Assembly (NCBI GenBank): GCA_021812745.1
Contig: JAKAMS010000199.1
Location: forward strand, 1 to 5,406
DNA from: Bacteroidota bacterium
GTDB lineage: Bacteria > Bacteroidota > Ignavibacteria > Ignavibacteriales > Melioribacteraceae
Reading direction: 5' to 3'
DNA: 5,406 bases
Part shown: positions 1 to 5,406 of the stretch, piece after piece
Layout: the number at the start of each line of letters is the position of its first letter
How positions within the stretch are numbered: position 1 is the stretch's first letter
Program-made: the position numbers and the translations under genes
Notes under the pieces: generated by a model
Database searches by the model: none
What the model was told of the DNA's origin: nothing
What the model saw: only the letters and a program-made list of their open reading frames with translations

Positions 1-672
1 CACGGCTGTTATTATACTTTAGCAGCGCTTTATCAAAAAATTATTTTTTCTTATCCTAATATTCCAATCTTTACTGTTGGCGATTTAGTGGATAGGGGAA
101 ACCACAGTTGTGAAGTCTTCAACTTTATTCTTGAGAATAATATAACTTTTACGCCCGGCAACCACGATTATATGTTCTTCCATTTTTTTAAAGAACCGCA
201 AAGTGTTTTTGCTCGCTCATGGTTTTTTAACGGCAATGAATCAACTTTAGAATCGTATGAAAACCGTGAAAAAGAAATGTTCCAGCACGTTGAAGCAATT
301 AGGTTAGCGCAACTTTATTACAATTTACCCGATTGTTTTATCTCCCATGCGGGAATTTCTGCTCAGTATGAAAAATATCTTCCTCCTAATTTCCGCGATA
401 ATCTTGATGTTGTTGATTCATATATTAAAAACGATTTACGCAGCGACCGCGGAATTTTATGGACGCGCGATTCATTGCTGAATATTGGCAAATTGCAAAT
501 TGTTGGTCACACCACCAAGCATGAAATAACTCTAGTTGAAGACTCGAATACTGCATATATTGATACAGGAGTTTTTCTTGGCAATAAATTGAGCGCGGTA
601 ATTGTTCATGAAAACAATATTATAGCTACTCTTGAAGAAAAGACTCACATGGAAGATATTATCAAATATTAA
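1..672 (+). CDS. PPP-family metallophosphatase (serine/threonine protein phosphatase-like), 5' end cut off
   Basis: The reading frame is open from base 1 to the TAA at 670-672 and gives 223 visible residues. The metal-binding signatures of the PPP/calcineurin-like fold appear in order: His-Gly at visible residues 1-2 (the end of the GDxHG motif, so only about ten N-terminal residues are probably missing), GDLVDRG at 27-33, GNHD at 53-56, SHAG with its His at 116, and GHTT with its His at 170, followed by YIDTG at 186-190. In this family these residues hold two metal ions that activate water to hydrolyse phosphomonoesters. Known bacterial members dephosphorylate Ser/Thr proteins or, in ApaH, cleave Ap4A. 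The short length and the DRG/GNHD spacing fit the small bacterial protein phosphatases, but the substrate cannot be read from the sequence. A GTG at 88 lies inside the second motif and is not the start. No signal peptide is visible, although the true N-terminus is missing. All visible catalytic positions look intact. Confidence 0.9.
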   Translation, partial: HGCYYTLAALYQKIIFSYPNIPIFTVGDLVDRGNHSCEVFNFILENNITFTPGNHDYMFFHFFKEPQSVFARSWFFNGNESTLESYENREKEMFQHVEAIRLAQLYYNLPDCFISHAGISAQYEKYLPPNFRDNLDVVDSYIKNDLRSDRGILWTRDSLLNIGKLQIVGHTTKHEITLVEDSNTAYIDTGVFLGNKLSAVIVHENNIIATLEEKTHMEDIIKY

Positions 673-740
673 TTCTATTGTGAATACTATTATCCGGCGG
701 GTCCTCTTTACCGGTGAAAATAAGCGGGGAAATTTTACCC

Positions 741-770
741 AAAAAAAAGATTGCCAATTGATTATTTTTT
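741..770 (+). terminator. Possible weak terminator-like A-tract/T-tract hairpin after the phosphatase gene
   Basis: An A run (741-748) and a T run (765-770) can pair around a short centre containing CAATTG, which leaves a T-rich stretch at the 3' side. It lies about 70 bp after the phosphatase stop, where a transcript end would make sense. The stem has almost no G-C pairs, so intrinsic termination would be weak. This is a tentative call based only on the pairing pattern. Confidence 0.2.
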
Positions 771-778
771 GATAAATT

Positions 779-809
779 TTGACTCGGAAAAAGGAGGAGG
801 TTCTATATA
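779..809 (+). promoter_or_regulatory. Candidate promoter upstream of sprA (TTGACT ... TATATA)
   Basis: TTGACT at 779-784 resembles a -35 hexamer and TATATA at 804-809 a -10 hexamer, with a 19-base spacer, slightly longer than the ideal 17. A transcript starting shortly after 815 would have a leader of about 55-60 bases before the TTG at 875. Bacteroidota-type organisms often use a different consensus (TTTG / TAnnTTTG), and the match to that is poor: TAGATTTT at 808-815, with TTTG at 778-781 too far upstream. In AT-rich DNA such matches arise easily. Confidence 0.2.
791..800 (+). promoter_or_regulatory. Strong Shine-Dalgarno-like purine run without a matching start codon
   Basis: AAGGAGGAGG is a near-perfect complement to the 16S rRNA 3' end. 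No ATG, GTG or TTG lies 4-12 bases downstream in any frame. The next in-frame alternative start is TTG at 875, far beyond normal spacing. In the sprA frame these bases read Lys-Glu-Glu-Val, so they could simply be coding sequence if translation starts at TTG 779. Its role, if any, is unknown. Confidence 0.35.
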
Positions 810-874
810 GATTTTTTCTACGATTAATAATTATTCGCGAGACTACCATTTCTCTACTCAAAAATAACTTTCAT

Positions 875-937
875 TTGGGATTCAAACTTATTTTGGTTCC
901 CTTTTTTATTATTGCCGTTTCTGTTTTCTTTGGTTTC
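875..937 (+). other. Predicted N-terminal export signal of SprA
   Basis: From TTG 875 the protein begins M-G-F-K and runs into an uninterrupted hydrophobic stretch (residues 5-21, rich in Leu, Ile, Val and Phe), followed by the polar Arg-Asp-Ser-Asp. This is the layout of a Sec signal peptide, which an outer-membrane barrel needs. No clean small-x-small cleavage motif is obvious, so the cleavage point is left open. If translation starts further upstream (TTG 779), 32 mostly basic and hydrophobic residues precede this core. Confidence 0.6.
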
Positions 938-3900
938 AGAGATTCAGATAATCTGTTAAGCAAACCGCTTCTGTTTGATGACTCCATCAATCATTTTTCT
1001 CCTGTTAATAACTTAAGCACGTTGGCGGGCAAATCTATAACTAATTCTCATGCTAGTTTTGAATTGCACGGTTCGTCATTTGGTATCCCCGATTCGACAG
1101 AGAAATCAAAAGTCTCTCCCGATTCAACAAAGAAATTAAAAACTACTCAGGATTCAACATTAAAGACCAAACTAACTTTAACCGGCGATTCCACAAAAAA
1201 TTTGAAAACTATTGGTAAGCCGGATTCTGCTAAATTAAAGACTGCTCGAACGAATGATTTAACCCCTAAAATAGACTCCGCAAAACAAACTGTTAAAGTT
1301 TTAGAGAAGGATTTGCTAAAAACAAAAATTTCCATTGCTGATTCAATCAGCGCAAAAACCAAACTCGATTCTCTAAATCGAATAGCTGCAATGTCAAAAG
1401 ATTCAACGGCGCGGTTGGAATATTTCCATTATCACCGGGATGATTATCCATACGTTCCATTCAGAGAGAAAAAACCTTCCAGCTTTTTTGTTCTGCCGTC
1501 TCAAGGCACAATTACCCGTTTGACAACATTAGATTCAACAGCAACTAAAGTTACAATTCAGGAATTGATGGGTGGAAAGTCATTTCGTCCGCAGCTTCAA
1601 ATGCCTCTTGATGTTTATACCAAACTTAAACTTGATGCCATAACACGTGAATTATGGGAAGCGAAAGCTCATGAATATAAATTGGTTGATAAGAAGAAAG
1701 ATCTAACTCAATTAATTACCGATATAACAAATATTGATATACCGCTGCCAAGCACCCCGTTGTTAAGTATTTTTGGACCGCCAAAAATTAATTTGAAGAT
1801 CAATGGACAAGTTGATATTCACGGCGCATGGAGAAATGAAACAACAACCGGAATCACTACATCGGCACTTGGAAATACACGCAACGAACCGGATTTTAAA
1901 CAGACGGTTGCAATAAATCTTGCCGGAACAATCGGAGACAAATTAACTCTTGGCGCTGATTGGAATACTGAGCGGCAATTTCAATATGAGAATCAACTTA
2001 AACTAAAGTACACCGGTTATGAAGATGAAATAATTCAGAGTATTGAAGCCGGAAACGTTTCGCTTCAAACTTCTCCTTTGGTCGGCGGCAGCGAAGCACT
2101 CTTTGGCGTTAAAGCACAATTTAAGATGGGACCATTCAGTTTAACAGCTCTTGCTTCTCAAAAGAAAAGTGAAATTAAAGAGGTTTCTGTCAGCGGAGGA
2201 GCCAAATCTCAAACGTTTGAAATTCATGCTTACGATTATTCGCCAAACCACTTCTTCATTCATCAGATGTATACTGATTCCACTTTGAATATTTTTAACA
2301 ATTATTTTGGCAATGCCGTTCCGCGTGTAGTTGACTCTCTCCGCGTGAAAGATATTCAAGTTTGGAAAACAATAACCGGTCTTGTAAACCCGAACGAAAG
2401 AAAAGGAAATGCATATATAGATTTACCTAGAAGAAAAATTGGACAGAAGACTTATACTTCTGATCTTCGCGACAGTACGATCCAATCCGTACCAGGTATT
2501 AAAGAAATAGATAGAAGATTTATTCTGCTTCAGCCGGATGTTGATTATATACTTCATCCTGAAACCGGATTTATAACTTTTAAAACTCAAATACAGGATC
2601 AGGATGCAATTGCCGTTGCTTTCCGCCTTGAAGGAAGAACTACTTCTGCTGATGATGATATTTATTACGGCGAATTTATAAGTGATCTTCAAAGTACAAG
2701 TGAAACACGTTTAGTACTACAACTTGTAAAGCCGCCGAATTTACAGCCGCAATTCAAACAAGCATGGAAGTTACAGCTTAAAAATATTTATCCGGTCGGC
2801 GGACGCGATGTAAAAGAGGAAGGTTTTAAGCTCGACATGAATTACCGGGTTGAAGGGCAAGAATTACAGAATAATTATCAAGGCATAAAACTTCTTGAAG
2901 CTTTTGGACTTGATAAAACAGATAAGAGTGGTACAAGTACTCAGCCGGATGGCGCATTCGATTTTTTCCCGAGCCGTACAATATTTCCAAGTACCGGAGA
3001 AGTTGTTTTTCCTGTTCTTCAACCTTTTGGAAAAGACTTCCCCGGAAATTTGCCGGATTCTTTAAAATATCAATCCATCTATGATACTTTGATAACTTTT
3101 GCAAAGCAGGATCGCTCGAAGGACAAATTTGTAATGACCGGCGAATATTCCGCTTCAGTCAGTTCCAGTTACAGTATCGGGTTTAATGTTGTAGAGAATT
3201 CTGTAAAAGTACTTCTAAATGGCAGAGCGGAAAAGGAAGGTGTTGATTATACAGTTGATTACAATCTCGGGCAAATTCTTATTAGAGATGATAAAGCGCT
3301 TGTACCAGGAGCCGATCTTAAAATTACTTACGAGCAAAATGATCTTTTTCAACTTGCATCAAAAACATTGCTGGGGTTTAGAGGTTTGTATGAATTTAAC
3401 AGAGAGACTTCGCTTGGTTTTTCTTTCTTAAATCTGAACCAGCAGACTTTGAGTGATAAAGTTAGAATTGGTGAAGAGCCGATGAATAATTCTATGTACG
3501 GTGCGGATTTTAGAACGAATATCAACCTTCCTTTTATAACAAAAGCTTTAGACAAAGTTATTTCTACAAGCGCTCCTTCAAGTCTAACTTTAAATGCCGA
3601 ATATGCTTATATAAATCCGGATCCGAATACTAAGAAAAGTACAATCGCAAGCGATGGCGGTAGAAGCATTGCTTATGTTGATGACTTTGAAGGTGCCAAA
3701 AGAATTATTCCCCTTGGCATGGGTTATGGTCAATGGCATGATTTAAGTGTTCCTCTCGATTTACCATACATCGGTACTCTAGATCAGTTTGATCCAAATT
3801 TGCAAAAAGATGTTCAGATGAATTACAAAGCAAAAACTTATTGGTTTAATCGGACACCTTCAGATGTAACCATAAAAGATATTTATGGTAATAGAAAAAC

Positions 3901-5406
3901 AGCCGCGCCGGATGCATCGTTAATTACAGCGCTCGATCTTGTTTTCGACCCAAGCGTAAAAGGTTCGTACAATTGGAATCCCACACTCGGTGATAAAATT
4001 AAAAATTGGGGCGGTTTTATGAGAACGCTTTCTTCAACTGCTAACAATTTAGTTGAAGAAAACATTGAATTTATTGAGTTCTGGTTAAAAACCGATGAGG
4101 CGCCTAAGGATTTAAAGATTAATATTGATCTTGGTCAAATAAGTGAAGATGTAATACCAAACGGCAAACTTGATACTGAAGATCACCAACCTTACAACGG
4201 CCTTGTTGATCAAGGCGAAGATACCGGTATAGATGGATTGAAGGATGTTGACGAACCGGGATATGATGCAGATAAAAATCCAGATCCAAGCGGAGATGAC
4301 TATTCATTCCAACTCACACAAAATCCGGATTACTCTCATGTAAACGGAGGAGAAGGCAACGTTGTTGCAATTGATTTGGGAAAATTGCCTGATTCGGAAG
4401 ATCTAAATGGAAATTTTACTCTTGACCGAGTGAACAGTTATTTTAGATATCAAATACCAATTGATACAAACCGCGCCGTTAATAAATTTGTGCAGGGCGG
4501 CGGCAGTGCATCCGGCTGGTATCTTTATAGAATCCCACTAAAAGATTTTGTTGCAACATACGGAAGTCCAAGTTTTTCTGTTGTAGAATTTATAAGGTTT
4601 TGGGTTTCCGGTTCAACCCAACCTGTGCATTTGCGATTTGCGGAAATGAATCTTGTTGGCAACCAGTGGCAGAAAGTTTTGGTGCCGAATAAAGTTACTT
4701 CGGCAGATACTGTTCTTACCGTATCAACAATAAATATTGAAGATAACCCGGAATATGTTTCTCCTCCCGGAGTTTTCCGCGAGAAAGATAGAACGCAGCC
4801 AAATTATGATATCTATAAAAACGAACAGGCGTTAAATCTTATTCTAAAAAACCTTGATGATGGCGATAGCAGGGAAGTTGTCCGTTATCTCTACAAGCCG
4901 CTCGATGTATTCAATTATAAAGAGATGAAGTTGTTCATCCATTCGGATAAAAATGAAATGCCCGGATCGGTTTCTTACTACGACTCTACTAAACCGAATA
5001 ATTATGGAGCGGAAGTTTATCTTCGTTTCGGTTCCGACTCAACAAATTATTATGAATACCGGCAGCCTGTAAGATATAACCCGGACTTGTCTCAAAACGG
5101 TTGGGATGAGGTAAGTATGGTATTTTCAGAACTGACGGCTATCAAACAAAAGCGGGATTCATTGGCTACAAAATCTCTTTACACTGTTGATGTGCCCGGC
5201 AAGCAAGGTCATACTTACGGTGTTAGGGGTGAACCGACATTAACAAGAATTTCGTTTTTTACTATAGGCATAATTAATCCCCGTGGTAAAGGAACACCAA
5301 ACGCTACGGTTTCTGGAAGCGTTTGGATAAATGAACTGCGAGTTCTTGATGCAGATGCTACAAAAGGCGGCGCTTATAGTGCCAATGCTTCAGTCAAATT
5401 TGCGGA
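875..5406 (+). CDS. sprA: SprA (Sov), giant outer-membrane channel of the type IX secretion system, 3' end cut off
   Basis: About 1510 residues are visible of a protein usually near 2400. SprA is the single-chain 36-strand beta-barrel through which T9SS cargo crosses the outer membrane; in the known systems it works with PorV and a plug protein, and gliding Bacteroidota need it for motility adhesins. Counting from TTG 875, I see a hydrophobic export segment at residues 3-21, a Ser/Thr/Lys-rich spacer at about 73-180, and then conserved SprA blocks: GADWNTERQF near 357, GNVSLQTSPLVGGSEALFG at 393-411, NGRAEKEGVDYTVDY near 783-797, YVDDFEG at 934-940, an acidic Asp/Gly loop at 1096-1162, DSEDLNGNFTL near 1173, YGVRGEPTLTRI from 1448, and VWINELRV at 1483-1490, where the second SprA_N-type region (Pfam SprA_N, usually two copies) ends. 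The frame has no stop or shift to the window edge. The start is uncertain: no ATG occurs before 1391, and TTG 779, TTG 875, TTG 893 or a rare ATT (848) are the options. TTG 875 puts a Lys and the hydrophobic core right at the N-terminus. Confidence 0.95.
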   Translation, partial: MGFKLILVPFFIIAVSVFFGFRDSDNLLSKPLLFDDSINHFSPVNNLSTLAGKSITNSHASFELHGSSFGIPDSTEKSKVSPDSTKKLKTTQDSTLKTKLTLTGDSTKNLKTIGKPDSAKLKTARTNDLTPKIDSAKQTVKVLEKDLLKTKISIADSISAKTKLDSLNRIAAMSKDSTARLEYFHYHRDDYPYVPFREKKPSSFFVLPSQGTITRLTTLDSTATKVTIQELMGGKSFRPQLQMPLDVYTKLKLDAITRELWEAKAHEYKLVDKKKDLTQLITDITNIDIPLPSTPLLSIFGPPKINLKINGQVDIHGAWRNETTTGITTSALGNTRNEPDFKQTVAINLAGTIGDKLTLGADWNTERQFQYENQLKLKYTGYEDEIIQSIEAGNVSLQTSPLVGGSEALFGVKAQFKMGPFSLTALASQKKSEIKEVSVSGGAKSQTFEIHAYDYSPNHFFIHQMYTDSTLNIFNNYFGNAVPRVVDSLRVKDIQVWKTITGLVNPNERKGNAYIDLPRRKIGQKTYTSDLRDSTIQSVPGIKEIDRRFILLQPDVDYILHPETGFITFKTQIQDQDAIAVAFRLEGRTTSADDDIYYGEFISDLQSTSETRLVLQLVKPPNLQPQFKQAWKLQLKNIYPVGGRDVKEEGFKLDMNYRVEGQELQNNYQGIKLLEAFGLDKTDKSGTSTQPDGAFDFFPSRTIFPSTGEVVFPVLQPFGKDFPGNLPDSLKYQSIYDTLITFAKQDRSKDKFVMTGEYSASVSSSYSIGFNVVENSVKVLLNGRAEKEGVDYTVDYNLGQILIRDDKALVPGADLKITYEQNDLFQLASKTLLGFRGLYEFNRETSLGFSFLNLNQQTLSDKVRIGEEPMNNSMYGADFRTNINLPFITKALDKVISTSAPSSLTLNAEYAYINPDPNTKKSTIASDGGRSIAYVDDFEGAKRIIPLGMGYGQWHDLSVPLDLPYIGTLDQFDPNLQKDVQMNYKAKTYWFNRTPSDVTIKDIYGNRKTAAPDASLITALDLVFDPSVKGSYNWNPTLGDKIKNWGGFMRTLSSTANNLVEENIEFIEFWLKTDEAPKDLKINIDLGQISEDVIPNGKLDTEDHQPYNGLVDQGEDTGIDGLKDVDEPGYDADKNPDPSGDDYSFQLTQNPDYSHVNGGEGNVVAIDLGKLPDSEDLNGNFTLDRVNSYFRYQIPIDTNRAVNKFVQGGGSASGWYLYRIPLKDFVATYGSPSFSVVEFIRFWVSGSTQPVHLRFAEMNLVGNQWQKVLVPNKVTSADTVLTVSTINIEDNPEYVSPPGVFREKDRTQPNYDIYKNEQALNLILKNLDDGDSREVVRYLYKPLDVFNYKEMKLFIHSDKNEMPGSVSYYDSTKPNNYGAEVYLRFGSDSTNYYEYRQPVRYNPDLSQNGWDEVSMVFSELTAIKQKRDSLATKSLYTVDVPGKQGHTYGVRGEPTLTRISFFTIGIINPRGKGTPNATVSGSVWINELRVLDADATKGGAYSANASVKFA
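1091..1255 (+). repeat. Tandem DST/Lys-rich repeat in the SprA N-terminal spacer (five units of 30-36 bp)
   Basis: Units begin with a GAT-TCN or GAT-TCC codon pair (Asp-Ser, usually followed by Thr) at 1091, 1121, 1151, 1187 and 1223. Spacings are 30, 30, 36 and 36, and the fifth unit ends at 1255, 33 bases long. All stay in frame. Each unit encodes roughly D-S-T-x-K-x-K-x-x-x. Looser Asp-Ser copies continue at 1274, 1340, 1367 and 1400 (residues 134, 156, 165 and 176). The segment is hydrophilic, Thr/Lys-rich and probably disordered, lying between the export signal and the first conserved SprA block. This is direct reading of the sequence; its function is unknown. Confidence 0.75.
4160..4360 (+). 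other. Acidic Asp/Gly-rich loop of SprA, possible calcium-binding segment
   Basis: Residues 1096-1162 are dominated by Asp, Glu, Gly, Asn and Pro, with segments such as DTGIDGLKDVDE and NPDPSGDD. Comparable Asp-rich stretches (GLDG..D-E, DPS-DN) occur at the same place in Flavobacterium SprA as I recall it, so this looks like a family feature and not an insertion. The spacing of Asp residues resembles calcium-binding loops, but no canonical EF-hand helix-loop-helix is evident. Metal binding is inference. Confidence 0.5.

Larger units (their letters stand above)
673..874. other. AT-rich intergenic region between the phosphatase gene and sprA
   Basis: No convincing gene is present between the phosphatase stop and the sprA start chosen here. 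The stretch contains a weak imperfect hairpin (GGTGAAA at 713-719 against TTTTACC at 733-739, one G-U pair), an eight-base A run (741-748) opposite a six-base T run (765-770), a purine-rich Shine-Dalgarno-like run at 791-800, and a possible promoter at 779-809. The sprA frame is already open from 776, after a TAA at 773-775, so the right-hand part could be coding if an upstream non-ATG start is used. Confidence 0.6.

Noticed and set aside
713..739. Hairpin GGTGAAA / TTTTACC as an intrinsic terminator
   Set aside because: The stem is short with a G-U pair and is followed by a run of A on the + strand, not T, so it lacks the form of a rho-independent terminator in this direction.
532..861. Minus-strand open frame of 109 codons across the phosphatase 3' end and the intergenic gap
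   Set aside because: It overlaps well-supported phosphatase coding sequence, its product is basic, low in complexity and matches no family I recognise, and AT-rich DNA yields such frames by chance.
1091..1255. Repeat block as a CRISPR array
   Set aside because: The units are in frame, divergent, contiguous without unique spacers, and code for a Ser/Thr/Lys-rich protein segment.
2826..3104. Minus-strand open frame of 92 codons inside sprA
   Set aside because: It lies wholly antisense to strongly conserved SprA sequence and has no independent start signal or recognisable product.
3219..3431. Plus-strand open frame of 70 codons in another frame within sprA
   Set aside because: It is a shadow of the sprA frame, which is conserved and uninterrupted here.
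4119..4307. Minus-strand open frame rich in His, Leu and Arg
   Set aside because: It is the reverse complement of the Asp/Gly-rich SprA loop; the odd composition is explained by the antisense of acidic codons.

Overview
The window holds two genes on the + strand, both cut by its edges, and an AT-rich gap of about 200 bp between them. The first (1-672) is the 3' part of a bacterial PPP-family metallophosphatase (calcineurin-like, Ser/Thr protein phosphatase type). The second fills almost all the rest (about 875 to the right edge). It is the N-terminal three fifths of SprA (called Sov in Porphyromonas), the giant outer-membrane channel of the type IX secretion system (T9SS).

The organism is most likely a member of the Bacteroidota/Ignavibacteriota/Chlorobiota (FCB) group, because SprA and the T9SS are essentially confined to that group. 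The base composition is AT-rich (roughly 40% G+C by eye). The long Ser/Thr/Lys-rich spacer behind the SprA signal sequence, the non-ATG start and the PPP phosphatase neighbour do not match the Flavobacterium layout I know (ruvA before sprA). I lean towards an Ignavibacteria-like or environmental lineage, but this is inference only.

Layout: 1-672 phosphatase; 673-874 intergenic DNA with a weak A-tract/T-tract hairpin, a possible promoter and a strong Shine-Dalgarno-like purine run that has no start codon at the right distance; 875-937 hydrophobic export signal; 1091-1408 Asp-Ser-Thr/Lys repeat spacer, whose first part is a tandem repeat at DNA level; about 1425-5406 conserved SprA sequence, including the YVDDFEG block, an acidic Asp/Gly-rich loop and the VWINELRV block. 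The SprA frame is open from 776 to the end of the window, without a stop or frameshift.

Nothing in the sequence shows that the two genes work together. The phosphatase is presumably cytoplasmic and SprA is an outer-membrane translocon, and the gap suggests separate transcription. I did not find a clearly undescribed system. The points most worth a second look are the SprA start region and the repeat spacer.
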